Positions 9,171 to 18,056 of a stretch of 64,000 nucleotides of DNA are shown piece after piece (the stretch's first letter is position 1; the number at the start of each line of letters is the position of its first letter). The stretch is from Allopusillimonas soli. GTDB lineage: Bacteria > Pseudomonadota > Gammaproteobacteria > Burkholderiales > Burkholderiaceae_B. The stretch covers positions 124,001 through 188,000 of the forward strand of contig NZ_SDQC01000001.1 in the NCBI RefSeq assembly GCF_004153445.1. The letters run 5' to 3'. Below the pieces are notes generated by a model. The model was not told the origin of the DNA, did no database searches, and worked only from the letters and a program-made list of their open reading frames with translations. The translations under genes and the position numbers were made by a program.

Positions 9171-9803
9171 CTAGCCCCGCTCCGCCTTGTCGTCCGAGAA
9201 CCGCGGCAAATTCCAATTGAAGCGCAACGATAGATACCGGATAGCAAAACACAGGGCAATGGCCGTCCAGGGTACCCATTGGAGCGACCAGCCAACTTCC
9301 TCTGCAATGGCCAGGAAAGCCGCCGCAAATAGCGCGGCTGAGGCGTAGATTTCTTTCTGGAGAATCACAGGCGTGCGGTTCAGGAAAAGATCTCGCATCA
9401 CGCCGCCGCCCACTGCCGACACTGTCCCAAGAATAATGGCTGCACCGATGCCATGGCCGAATTGCAGCGTTTTATGGGCGCCAAAGACCGCAAAAAAGCT
9501 CAGCCCTGCCGCATCGAACAGGAGCACGGGATGGGAGAGCCTTCTTACCAAAGCATTCATGCTGATGACAAGCCCCGCAGCTATGACGGCAACAACAAGA
9601 TAACGCCAGTCCGACAAGCCCGCCGGCGGTATGGCGCCTATGCAGATGTCGCGGATAATCCCGCCGCCGCAGGCAGTCACGTAGGCCAGCGAAATGACAC
9701 CAAATAGATCCAGCTTTTTCTGATGCGCGGCAACCGCCCCACTAATGGCAAACGCAAAGGTGCCTATCAGATCGAGCAATGTGAACAAAGCGTGTGTGGT
9801 CAT
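9171..9803 (-). CDS. Trimeric intracellular cation channel (TRIC/UPF0126) family membrane protein
   Basis: 210-aa integral membrane protein with two repeated units and about seven transmembrane segments. Each repeat carries the family's glycine-rich GG-arginine-aspartate motif (ACGGGIIRD and AVGGGVMRD). Bacterial members are homologues of TRIC potassium-permeable channels; older annotation is YadS/YicG. The start at MTTHALFTLLDLIGTFAFA is preferred because the family begins just before the first helix; an upstream in-frame start would add 34 unconserved residues. It is a single gene, divergent from the MFS gene across an AT-rich spacer. Confidence 0.88.
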   Translation of the reverse strand: MTTHALFTLLDLIGTFAFAISGAVAAHQKKLDLFGVISLAYVTACGGGIIRDICIGAIPPAGLSDWRYLVVAVIAAGLVISMNALVRRLSHPVLLFDAAGLSFFAVFGAHKTLQFGHGIGAAIILGTVSAVGGGVMRDLFLNRTPVILQKEIYASAALFAAAFLAIAEEVGWSLQWVPWTAIALCFAIRYLSLRFNWNLPRFSDDKAERG

Positions 9804-9979
9804 GGTGCTGAATCTTACTCTTTTGCCAGCGCACGAAAATATGCCCGTGTAATCCCGTGGGACTAAAGATTTGTTTTTAAGAACGGCGTCGAGGCTGCGG
9901 ACCAACTCAGTTAATATTCATTTAAATAATAAATATATAATTTAAAGATATAACAAACTTTCACAAGGCGGCATCAACC

Positions 9980-11218
9980 ATGGCGTTCCAGGTTTCGCCT
10001 GTGTCAAAGCCGACACAGACCACAGACGGCACAATCTCGGCGCGCCGCAATGTCGGACTGCTCATGGCCGCGCAATCGCTGGGCGGCGCTTCGGCGCCCA
10101 TTCTGATTTCCCTGGGCGGCATCGTGGGCCAGACGCTGGCTGATGACGCATCCATTGCCACGTTGCCAGTCAGCCTGTATCAACTGGGCTTGGCACTCTC
10201 CACCATTCCCGCCGCGATGCTCATGCGCACGTGGGGCCGCAGAAGCGTCTATCTACTCGGTGCAATACTGGCCATAGCCGCTGGCCTGACGGCGGCTGCG
10301 GGCATCATACAAGGCAGTTTCCTGACGTTTTGCGTGGGCACTGCCATGGCTGGCTTTTATGGCGCGTGTGTGCAGAGTTACCGGTTTGCCGCTTCGGACA
10401 CAGTCAACAGCGAGCGGCGCGCCAAGGCCATTTCCAACATTATGATCGGTGGCTTGATGGCAGCCATTATTGGCCCGCAGGTGGTCATCTGGACACGCGA
10501 CGCGCTGCCAGCAAGCCCCTTCGCGGGCAGCTTCCTCGGTCAATCCGTGCTGGCCCTGCTGGCATTGCCGTTGCTCGCGCTGCTGCGCATGCCGCCCACG
10601 GCCTCTGCAACGGCATCCTCCGATGCGGGCCGCCCACTTGTCGTCATCGCCCGGTCACCCCGCTTCATCGTCGCTGTTACAGCCGGTGTGGTTTCATATG
10701 GCCTCATGAGCTTTATCATGACGGCGGCCCCCATGGCCATGGTCGGCTGCGGCCACACTGTAGGCGAAGCGGCATTGGGCATACAGTGGCATGTGCTGGC
10801 CATGTTCGGTCCGAGCTTTTTCACGGGCAGTCTGATCAACCGCTTTGGAAAGCCGGGCGTTACTGCGGCCGGCCTGGCGATGATCGCCGCTTCCGGCTTG
10901 CTGGCCCTCGCCGGACTCGACCTGCTGCATTTCTGGGGCGCCCTTGTCTTGCTGGGCCTAGGCTGGAATTTCGGCTTCATCGGCGCCACCGCCATGGTGA
11001 CCGACTGCTACCGGCCCAGTGAGCGCGCAAAAGTCCAAGCCCTGAATGATTTCCTGGTTTTCGGCACAGTGGCGATAGCCTCATTCGGATCTGGCCAACT
11101 GCTGAATACTTCAGGTTGGAGCAGCATCAATACACTTATGCTGCCCATTGTAGGTCTCGTCCTGCTTATGCTTGGCTGGGCCGCCAGGCAAGCGCGCGCC
11201 GATAAGGCGCCCGCGTAA
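9980..11218 (+). CDS. MFS transporter
   Basis: 412-aa major facilitator superfamily permease with about twelve transmembrane helices (hydrophobic blocks from residue 22 to the C-terminus) and the loop 2-3 motif in reduced form (LMRTWGRRSVYLLGA). It resembles the YfmO/Bcr-like exporter group of unknown substrate. The ~75-bp intergenic region upstream is strikingly AT-rich (9911-9962) and must contain the divergent promoters for this gene and the TRIC gene. It ends 24 bp from the convergent copper-type operon. Confidence 0.87.
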   Translation: MAFQVSPVSKPTQTTDGTISARRNVGLLMAAQSLGGASAPILISLGGIVGQTLADDASIATLPVSLYQLGLALSTIPAAMLMRTWGRRSVYLLGAILAIAAGLTAAAGIIQGSFLTFCVGTAMAGFYGACVQSYRFAASDTVNSERRAKAISNIMIGGLMAAIIGPQVVIWTRDALPASPFAGSFLGQSVLALLALPLLALLRMPPTASATASSDAGRPLVVIARSPRFIVAVTAGVVSYGLMSFIMTAAPMAMVGCGHTVGEAALGIQWHVLAMFGPSFFTGSLINRFGKPGVTAAGLAMIAASGLLALAGLDLLHFWGALVLLGLGWNFGFIGATAMVTDCYRPSERAKVQALNDFLVFGTVAIASFGSGQLLNTSGWSSINTLMLPIVGLVLLMLGWAARQARADKAPA

Positions 11219-11242
11219 AGCCTGGCCCGCGTGGTCAACGCC

Positions 11243-12922
11243 TCACTGGAGCGCCAGATCGCCGACCATCCGGATACGTTCAAAATCGGATATCAAGGCA
11301 TCCACTTCCACCGTCCAATGGCTTACCGCGGGCAGTCTCAGATCGGGAACGATCCAGACGCCATCCTGTTTACCCGCAGCGTATCGCACGGGTTCTATGC
11401 CGGCCTGCCGGTTGTAAAAGGAAATATCCACCTCCTGGGCCTTGAGCGGCAAGGACTGCGCATCAAGCAGTTCAATACGCAAGGCCATGGGCTGTCCGCC
11501 TTGTGCGTGAACGACGTCCAGTCGCGCGGAAGCGCGGCGGGCATGCAGTTCAGTGGCGGCATGGCTGCCCATGACATGGCCTGAGGCATGATGATGGTCC
11601 ATAGCGGGTTGCGCCATGTCCTGAAACGCCATCGTGCGTGGCGGCGGTGTAAAGCGCCAGAAGGCCACCACTGCCAGGATGGCCGCCGCCACCACGATCT
11701 CGAGCAAGACTATGGACCGCATTCCGGCCTGGCCGACGGCATCGCCATCGAGTACCCGCTGCGTCAGTTTATAACGATTGAACGCGCCCAGCCCCAATAG
11801 AAGAGACACCAGCATTAGCTTGACTACCAGCACCACGCCATAGCGTGTGGTCCACAAGGCCGACAGATGGCCAAGCTGTAGGCATGCCAGTGTTACCCCA
11901 CTGGCCAGCAAGCCGGCGAGGATCCAGGGAATCCAGGCGGAAAAAAGACGCAACCCTCTGGTATAGGCTTCCTCTCCGCTGCACGGCCGGACAGCCAGGC
12001 CCATCAAAGCACCTATCCAGAACACCACGGCCACGCCGTGAAGCCAGACCGCGGGGCGCGACAGCCATTGCGGCGGCGCCTGGCTGGCGTGGCCTGTAAC
12101 TGCCAGAGACAGGCCAACCAGCACCACTGCCAGCGCCGCCAGGCCCCGTGCGGGGACAAGCCCGCGTGTCCATGTTGCGGTCGCGGCCGCAAAGCAGGCA
12201 ATGATGGCTAGCAAGGCGGCCAGCCCAACTGTCGAGGACGCCGCCACACGCCAGGGATGGCTGTTCAGCAAACCCGCCCAGCCCAGGTCCAGGGCATCCA
12301 GGCCAAACAGGCCGGTGTACACAATGCCGGCAAACACGGCAAGCGCGAGTAGCGCGGTTACGATGCGCCGCTGGGGCCAGATCGACAGATGCGCGTGATC
12401 CGTCCGGGTCTGGCTCAGCCAATACCGGTGAAAAACAGCCCCGATACCCGAAAATAGCGCCATGTATGACATCAGCCGCAGCAGCCATATGCCCGCTGAA
12501 CGGAAAGCATGATCGGCCTGCGCGCCGCCTGGCACCGCACTTGCCACAGCAAATGAAAACAGGGTCGTGCCGCCCACCGGGTGGCCGTCAGCCGACACCA
12601 CGCGCCAGCTCAGGCCATAGGTGCCGTGCTGCTGCAAGCGCGGCAGATCCACGACAAAGGTATTGTCGTGCTGTGCCACCCGATCCAACACCACTGTCCT
12701 GCCGTCGGGCCTGAGCAGCTTGAGTACCGTGGGAGACACTGCCTCGTTGAAGGAGAAGGTCATCTTTGCCGGCGCCGCTGCAAGCAACGCACCGTTGGCC
12801 GGCTCGACCTCCACCAGAGAGGCATGCGCCCACGTTCTGGGCGAAACAAGCAAGCCGGCCAGACACAGCATAAGCGCCAGCAGCCCTGACGCCCAGGCCC
12901 GCGCGCGTCTTGCAGTCATCAT
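11243..12922 (-). CDS. CopC-CopD fusion copper import/resistance protein (YcnJ-like)
   Basis: 559-aa fusion. A signal peptide (about 1-32) ends in TWA, and the mature N-terminus HASLVEVEPANG is the CopC beta-barrel with its N-terminal copper-binding histidine; the second histidine is in SADGHPVGG. A CopD-type membrane domain of about eight helices spans roughly 145-425. Next comes a His/Met-rich stretch starting at M441 (MDHHHASGHVMGSH), then a small C-terminal beta domain. The architecture matches YcnJ-type copper uptake proteins. Its start overlaps the stop of the DUF1775 gene by four bases, so the two are coupled. Confidence 0.9.
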   Translation of the reverse strand: MMTARRARAWASGLLALMLCLAGLLVSPRTWAHASLVEVEPANGALLAAAPAKMTFSFNEAVSPTVLKLLRPDGRTVVLDRVAQHDNTFVVDLPRLQQHGTYGLSWRVVSADGHPVGGTTLFSFAVASAVPGGAQADHAFRSAGIWLLRLMSYMALFSGIGAVFHRYWLSQTRTDHAHLSIWPQRRIVTALLALAVFAGIVYTGLFGLDALDLGWAGLLNSHPWRVAASSTVGLAALLAIIACFAAATATWTRGLVPARGLAALAVVLVGLSLAVTGHASQAPPQWLSRPAVWLHGVAVVFWIGALMGLAVRPCSGEEAYTRGLRLFSAWIPWILAGLLASGVTLACLQLGHLSALWTTRYGVVLVVKLMLVSLLLGLGAFNRYKLTQRVLDGDAVGQAGMRSIVLLEIVVAAAILAVVAFWRFTPPPRTMAFQDMAQPAMDHHHASGHVMGSHAATELHARRASARLDVVHAQGGQPMALRIELLDAQSLPLKAQEVDISFYNRQAGIEPVRYAAGKQDGVWIVPDLRLPAVSHWTVEVDALISDFERIRMVGDLALQ

Positions 12923-13452
12923 TGTGGCGGCAGCAACTTCAGGCCCGGCGCGGGCGTGTCCTCATGCGTATCGCTGCCCTTGGCATGTCCGTCCGGTACG
13001 TCTATCCAGCGGGCAACGCCTTTTTCGCATTCCTGCACCACTGGAAAGTACAGCATGCCTCCCGGCTTCAGATCGCTCGCGAGATACGCGACAAATGCAA
13101 ACTCATCGTATTCTTCATCGGGCAACACGCTGCCGGTCCATGCGATTTCTTTGACACCTGATTCTATCTTGCCGCCATGCAGTACATAGGATTGGGCGTA
13201 GTCGCCCTTGGTCGTCTGGATTTTCCAGCCGGGCTTGTGCTGCGGCTTGACAGAAATGACGCCCTCGGGGATGCGAACACGCAACGCGATCGTGGGCGAA
13301 CCGTCGCAACCGTGCGGTACCTTGAGCACCGCCTTGTAGTAGCTGGCCACCGGCGCCTCATGGACAGCCAAGGTGACATGCGCAGAGGCCTGCGAAGCGG
13401 GAAACAGCACGGCGGCGCCGAGCGCGGCCAATGAAAGAAAAGACTTGAACAT
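12919..13452 (-). CDS. DUF1775 (YcnI-family) periplasmic protein
   Basis: 177-aa secreted protein. The signal peptide ends in ASA and the mature chain begins HVTLAVHEAPVASYYKAVLKVPHGC; an N-terminal histidine directly after cleavage is the copper ligand in YcnI-type proteins. YcnI domains are copper-binding companions of YcnJ/CopD. The start at MFKSFLSLAALGAA is chosen because it begins the signal peptide; the frame is open 33 codons upstream. It overlaps the CopC-CopD gene (ATGA). Confidence 0.9.
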   Translation of the reverse strand: MFKSFLSLAALGAAVLFPASQASAHVTLAVHEAPVASYYKAVLKVPHGCDGSPTIALRVRIPEGVISVKPQHKPGWKIQTTKGDYAQSYVLHGGKIESGVKEIAWTGSVLPDEEYDEFAFVAYLASDLKPGGMLYFPVVQECEKGVARWIDVPDGHAKGSDTHEDTPAPGLKLLPPQ

Positions 13453-13557
13453 AAGATAAAACCTCGAAATCCCTGCCGGTGAAATCCATGACTGAGCATC
13501 ACCGGAAAATAATGAATAGCCGGCGCAACCCAAGAGGCCGGCAAGAAGCAAGGCATT

Positions 13558-13971
13558 TCAGAGGAAGATGGGCGGTGCGCGCGGCCCCAGCGGCGGCCCC
13601 GCCGACATCTGGTTCGATTGCTGCGCATGCGCCGTGTATACAACTATCGTGGCGGCAACGGAGGTGGTCGACTCAAGCACGCCCCCTGAAAACGACAGGG
13701 CGGCCTGAAGGTTCAGTGCGCTGAACGGGCACACGGCATGCGCGCCTCGGTCATGATCATGCTTGTTGTTCTGTGGCGCTTCTCCGCCTTCCACGCCGGT
13801 GGCCATGCCCGCTGAACACAGGATCATGCCAGGCATGTCGCCACTTGCATTGGCGGAAGGCATGAACCCCACGGGTATCATGGCCCGGCATACAAACGCA
13901 AACAGCATCAGGCAATACACAACATGCCTGATGCCCTTGGTAACCGAAACGCGTGGTCGGCGATGCCGCAC
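13558..13971 (-). CDS. DUF2946 family protein, probable first gene of the copper operon
   Basis: About 137-aa small protein with an N-terminal hydrophobic segment (VVYCLMLFAFVCRAMIPVGFMPS), a Cys/Met/His middle (MPGMILCSAGM, then NNKHDHDRGAHAVCPFSA) and a hydrophobic C-terminal region. This is the layout of DUF2946, often found beside copper uptake genes. The start is uncertain: the GTG at 13971 fits the family length but lacks a clear ribosome site; an ATG at 14049 is also in frame. The metal-ligand-like residues suggest a role in periplasmic copper handling (inference). Confidence 0.7.
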   Translation of the reverse strand: MRHRRPRVSVTKGIRHVVYCLMLFAFVCRAMIPVGFMPSANASGDMPGMILCSAGMATGVEGGEAPQNNKHDHDRGAHAVCPFSALNLQAALSFSGGVLESTTSVAATIVVYTAHAQQSNQMSAGPPLGPRAPPIFL

Positions 13972-14102
13972 CGTCAGATACTTGTTCACGATGAGGCAAG
14001 TTATATCACGGTTCGCACACCGCTGTACGCCCGCAGCGGCTTCATGCATGTCTGCCCGCGCAGGCGTGTGGCGGGGACGTCTGCGCTCACAGCCGCCAAT
14101 GG

Positions 14103-15377
14103 CTAAAGGTTGGCGGGTATCCAGGTGACTATGCCGGGGACGAAATATACGATAATCACACTCGCCAGCATGATCAATATGAAAGGCAGCACGCCACGCG
14201 CGACCACCCCCAGCGATGTGCCCGCAATCGCCTGGATGACAAATAGATTGAGACCAACGGGCGGCGTAATCAGCGCGAGCTCGATCAGGATGACGAAATA
14301 GATGCCGAACCATATCGGATCGATGCCCAAGCCGAGTACGGTGGGAAACAGCACGGGAACCATGATCAACAGCATGGAAAGGCTTTCAAGAAACAGTCCG
14401 ATGATCAGCAGAATGATGGTGACAAGCAGCAGAAAGCCATCCACCGACGATATATGCACATCCACCAGCTCGGACAGCATCGACGGCACTTGATACAGCG
14501 TGATCGCCTTGCCGAATATTTTCGCGCCGATCACGATCAGAAACAGGACGACAGTCGTACTCAGGGTCTGCCTGACCGCGGCAATGAAAGTCTTCAGCGT
14601 CAAGGTGCGCAGCACGAAGGCAGTCAGGACGAAAGATGCGAAAGCGCCCACGGCGGAGGCCTCCGTGGGCGTAAAGGCCCCCGCATAGATGCCGCCGATG
14701 ATCAGCACGGCCAGGGCAATGGTGGGCAGCGCCCGCGCCGTGGCAGCCATCTTCTCCTGCGATGAGGCTACTTTCTCTCCACGATGCATGCCGGTTACTT
14801 TGGCATGGATCACGGTATACAAGCCGAAGAATAGCAGCAGCATGACCCCGGGCCCGACGCCGGCCAGAAACAGCTTGCCTATGCTCTCCTCGGTGATGAC
14901 GCCGTACACAATAAGTGGAATGGAAGGCGGAATCAGTATGCCCAGTGTGCCGCCCGCGGCCAGCAAGCCCAGCGTGAAATGTTTGCTGTAGCCTCTCTTG
15001 ACCATTTCGGGTATGGCAACCGTGCCCACGGTCGCGGCTGTGGCCACCGAACTGCCCGAGATGGCCGAGAAGATGCCGCAGGATACCAGCGCCGACAGTC
15101 CCAGCCCGCCGGGCAGATGCCCCACCCATTTCTGCACGGCCTCGAAAAGATCCTTGCCCACACCGCCCTTGAGCAAGAGGTTGGACATGAGCAGAAATAG
15201 CGGCACGGAAAGCAGTACGAAGTTATCGAGTGCGCCATGCAGGTTCTGCGCCACCATGGCGAGCGGCAGCCCTTTTATCAAGAGCAGGCCGGCGCCCAGG
15301 CCGGCAAGGGAAAAGGCCACCGGCACACCAAGAAACAGGAGCGCCAGCAAGGCCAGGGCGATATACAGCAGCGTCAC
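14103..15377 (-). CDS. dctM: TRAP transporter large permease (DctM/SiaM-type)
   Basis: 424-aa large membrane subunit of a TRAP carrier, hydrophobic throughout, with the family blocks FLGVPVAFSLAGLG, SAISGSSVATAATVGTVAIPEM, GGTLGILIPPSIPLIVYGVITEESIGKLF and LALITPPVGLNLFVIQ. It drives sodium-coupled uptake of an organic acid delivered by the periplasmic DctP. The gene overlaps the small-permease gene upstream by four bases. The substrate is probably a C4-type or related carboxylate, judged from the co-regulated lyase-family enzyme. Confidence 0.95.
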   Translation of the reverse strand: MTLLYIALALLALLFLGVPVAFSLAGLGAGLLLIKGLPLAMVAQNLHGALDNFVLLSVPLFLLMSNLLLKGGVGKDLFEAVQKWVGHLPGGLGLSALVSCGIFSAISGSSVATAATVGTVAIPEMVKRGYSKHFTLGLLAAGGTLGILIPPSIPLIVYGVITEESIGKLFLAGVGPGVMLLLFFGLYTVIHAKVTGMHRGEKVASSQEKMAATARALPTIALAVLIIGGIYAGAFTPTEASAVGAFASFVLTAFVLRTLTLKTFIAAVRQTLSTTVVLFLIVIGAKIFGKAITLYQVPSMLSELVDVHISSVDGFLLLVTIILLIIGLFLESLSMLLIMVPVLFPTVLGLGIDPIWFGIYFVILIELALITPPVGLNLFVIQAIAGTSLGVVARGVLPFILIMLASVIIVYFVPGIVTWIPANL

Positions 15378-15994
15378 GCTCTCTCCCCTTCTGTATCTTC
15401 CGCGGCCAATTGGGAATCGGCCATATCCAGCTCACTCTCCGCGGAAATGGAAGGCGGACCACGAAATGGCAGCCTGACGATTTCAACGAAAGACTGCACG
15501 GTCAACAAGGCAAAGCCCAGCACGACTGGCAGCTCGGCAATCCAGTTCGGCAGGGCAAGCATGGTGGGTTGACGGCGCCCCAGCCTTATGGAGTCGGCAA
15601 CGACATCCCAGCCCTTGACCGTCGCCATGAGAGAGAAAAGAAAAATGATGAGCAGTGCGAGTCCTTCGCACGCATACCTGAACCAGACCGGCGAAATACC
15701 CAGGATGGCGGTGATTCTTATCATCTTGCCGTCCTTCAGAACCATGGCCATGCCAATGTAGGTGAACCATATCTGCATGGTCACCGAGATATCCTGCGTC
15801 CATTGCGTGGGGGCATGAAAGAAATACCGGGCAACGGCCTCGTATGTGAGCGCCCCGGTGATGAAAATAAGCATCGCAATGCCCGCAGCCCCGCACAGGT
15901 CCGCAATGCGGTCTACGCAGCGCAGCAGCCTGCTGTTTTCAATGGCGTTCTTCGTGGGCATGGATAAAGTCGTGTCTGTTATACGGGCAGTCAC
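15374..15994 (-). CDS. dctQ: TRAP transporter small permease (DctQ-type)
   Basis: 206-aa DctQ subunit with four hydrophobic segments and the family motif FFHAPTQWTQDISVTMQIWFTYIGMAMVLKDG. The GTG at 15994 is the longest start; the ATG at 15961 (MPTKNAIENS) is also possible, and neither has a strong ribosome site. It overlaps dctM by four bases and follows dctP by 74 bp. Confidence 0.9.
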   Translation of the reverse strand: MTARITDTTLSMPTKNAIENSRLLRCVDRIADLCGAAGIAMLIFITGALTYEAVARYFFHAPTQWTQDISVTMQIWFTYIGMAMVLKDGKMIRITAILGISPVWFRYACEGLALLIIFLFSLMATVKGWDVVADSIRLGRRQPTMLALPNWIAELPVVLGFALLTVQSFVEIVRLPFRGPPSISAESELDMADSQLAAEDTEGERA

Positions 15995-16068
15995 TGGTCC
16001 GGCGGGCGCGCTTGCGTCAAGCCCGCCGGATGATCAAAGACAGCGCCAGTAATTCACTGGAGGGGATA

Positions 16069-17079
16069 TCAATAGAATTTCTTGACTTCATCCACCAGGC
16101 GCTTGCCTACATCGCCCGCTTCCTTGATATATGCATCCACGGCTGGCGCCGCGGCAGCCTGCCATGCCTTGACCTGGGCATCATCAAGATGGACCACTTT
16201 CATCGAGGTCTTGTCAGCGATGAACTTTTCCGAATCCAGATTGTTTTTCTTGGTATCGGCGCGTATTTTCTGCTCGGCGCTGAGAGCGGCCTTGGATACC
16301 CAGTCTTTCTCCTGGTCGGAAAGCGAATCCCACAACTTGTCGTTCATCACGATAAGGAACTCGGTCTGGGCATGGTTTGTGATCGTCACATAATTCATGA
16401 CCTCGAACAGCTTGCGAGACTGAATGGCCGTGGTGCCTGTCATCCCGATATCGACCGTACCGCGCTGATAGGCGATGAACTGTTCGGAACCGCCTATCTT
16501 CACGGGGATGCCGCCCACAGCCTCGATGAAATCACCAGAAGGCTTGCCCAGAACACGCACCTTCTTGCCTTTCATGTCCGCCGGGGAGGACACAGCGTGT
16601 TCCTTGGACAGAAGCTGTACCGGCCCGTAATCCTGCCACCACAGCACACGGGTGCCGGTGGCACGTATCATCTCGTCGATTTCCTGTCTTACAGGACTCT
16701 CAGGCGCGGCGGCCTTTGCGAGCACATCGTAGTTGGGGAAAAGGAATGCGACCGAGAACAGGCCCGTGGCCGGCAATGTCCCCGCATACTCGTCCACGAG
16801 CACCAAGCCCATGTCGATGGCGCCCGCAGCAACTGCCTGGGGAATCTCGCTGCCCTTGTAGAGCTGCGCCGAATCATAGATTTCGACCTTGATCTCGCCG
16901 CCTGAGATCTTTTCCACCTGATCCTTGAAGAAGACGACGTTGGCGCCCACAGGATGCTTGGTGTTGACCTGAAGGCTGACCTTGAGCGTACGCTCTGCCT
17001 GGGCCGACAGGGCTGTGCAGAGCATCAGCGCGGCGGCAGCCGACAGGCACAATGATTTCATGGGATTGAATTTCTTCAC
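16069..17079 (-). CDS. dctP: TRAP transporter periplasmic binding protein (DctP-type)
   Basis: 336-aa periplasmic receptor of the TRAP system. The signal peptide ends near ALSAQA and the mature chain begins ERTLKVSLQVNTKHP. Family signatures include the ligand-gripping arginine region KGKKVRVLGKPSG and the segment DIGMTGTTAIQSRKLFEVMNYVTIT. The start is GTG at 17079 because AGGAGA lies eight bases upstream; reading further would put a poorly translated lead sequence across the operator at 17124. It is the first gene of dctPQM. Confidence 0.93.
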   Translation of the reverse strand: MKKFNPMKSLCLSAAAALMLCTALSAQAERTLKVSLQVNTKHPVGANVVFFKDQVEKISGGEIKVEIYDSAQLYKGSEIPQAVAAGAIDMGLVLVDEYAGTLPATGLFSVAFLFPNYDVLAKAAAPESPVRQEIDEMIRATGTRVLWWQDYGPVQLLSKEHAVSSPADMKGKKVRVLGKPSGDFIEAVGGIPVKIGGSEQFIAYQRGTVDIGMTGTTAIQSRKLFEVMNYVTITNHAQTEFLIVMNDKLWDSLSDQEKDWVSKAALSAEQKIRADTKKNNLDSEKFIADKTSMKVVHLDDAQVKAWQAAAAPAVDAYIKEAGDVGKRLVDEVKKFY

Positions 17080-17123
17080 GGCATGTCTCCTCTTTAGCTT
17101 ACGAAGCCTGATATTTTCATGGA

Positions 17124-17133
17124 TTGTATACAA
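17124..17133. promoter_or_regulatory. Operator palindrome TTGTATACAA upstream of dctP
   Basis: Perfect 10-bp palindrome (with flanking A, ATTGTATACAAC) 45 bp upstream of the dctP start. The same ten bases occur at 17990-17999 on the other side of the intervening GntR gene. GntR/FCD regulators commonly bind TTGTATACAA-like sites, so both are probably operators of that regulator. Confidence 0.75.
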
Positions 17134-17259
17134 CCAATAACCATGACGTCAATTTTGGCTTGAAAGAATCCACGCGGCAGGCAGACCTGTGGAATGATTG
17201 CAATGCTTGCGCGCCGAATCCGCCGGCACGGGGACGCGGCGGCTGACATGATTCCCGGC

Positions 17260-17940
17260 TTATTCGTCCGCGCCCCGGATCAACATGCGACGCGTTGCCT
17301 GATGGCCAGCCGAGAGGTGGGCGCGCATCACACTCTCCGCCCACACCGGATCGCGCGCGCGAAACGCATCCGCCAGCTCGCGGTGATGCGCCATGCTGCG
17401 CAATATTTCCGCTTTGTCGTAAATGGCGAAAGTGCGATAGACCAGAGGAAACGAGATGACCTGAGCCGTCAGGCTCTTCAGGCGTTCGCTGTGCGCGGCT
17501 GCAAGAATCAGCGCATGAAACTGCTCGTTGAGACGCGTCAGGGACTGCCGCGCCGCCATGTCGTCAAAGGACTTGGCCAGCAGCTCTTCCATCGCGTCAC
17601 ATAGGGCGCAGAGTTTGCCTTGCTCGTCATCGGTGATCCGCTGGGCCGCAAGCCGCGCGCCATGCGATTCAAGCAAAACCCGCAGGCCGAAGATCTCGTC
17701 CAGATCCTGGTCACTCCATTTCTGGAGCCGGCTTCCTTGATTCGGGATGGTCTCCACCAGCCCTTCGAGCGTGAGGCGGCGCAGTGCCTCCCTGACCGGA
17801 GTGCGGCTCACGCCGATTTCGCGGGACAGCGGGCTTTCCTTGAGCGATGCGCCTGCCTCCCAATGATTGCGCAGGATTCGTTCCTTGATCCACTGATAGG
17901 CGCGCTCGGCGGCGTGCCCGTGCGGCGTGTCCGTGCTCAT
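17260..17940 (-). CDS. GntR-family (FCD) transcriptional regulator
   Basis: 226-aa regulator with an N-terminal winged helix (LSREIGVSRTPVREALRRLTLEGLV) and a C-terminal all-helical FCD ligand domain (from about residue 90; LRVLLESHGARLAA, then NEQFHALI and HRELADAFRARD). These domains usually bind small carboxylates. It lies between dctP and a divergent lyase-family gene and is flanked on both sides by the same palindrome, which makes it the likely regulator of both units. Confidence 0.93.
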   Translation of the reverse strand: MSTDTPHGHAAERAYQWIKERILRNHWEAGASLKESPLSREIGVSRTPVREALRRLTLEGLVETIPNQGSRLQKWSDQDLDEIFGLRVLLESHGARLAAQRITDDEQGKLCALCDAMEELLAKSFDDMAARQSLTRLNEQFHALILAAAHSERLKSLTAQVISFPLVYRTFAIYDKAEILRSMAHHRELADAFRARDPVWAESVMRAHLSAGHQATRRMLIRGADE

Positions 17941-17989
17941 GCCCTGCTCCGGCCAGAAAGGCGCAGTTTATATTCCATTTTTATCTGAA

Positions 17990-17999
17990 TTGTATACAA
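17990..17999. promoter_or_regulatory. Operator palindrome TTGTATACAA between gntR and the lyase-family gene
   Basis: Second perfect copy, extended to ATTGTATACAAT (17989-18000), in the divergent intergenic region 50 bp from the GntR start and 57 bp from the lyase-family start. Its position would allow autoregulation and control of the enzyme gene. Confidence 0.78.
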
Positions 18000-18056
18000 T
18001 CAAAAGGAGACATCCAAGAACTCAAGCTCACGCTCATACATCGGAGGAACCGCATT

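Noticed and set aside
9911-9962. Very AT-rich stretch considered as an attachment site or transferred fragment
   Set aside because: It is only about 50 bp between divergent genes, without direct repeats or integrase; best explained as promoter DNA.
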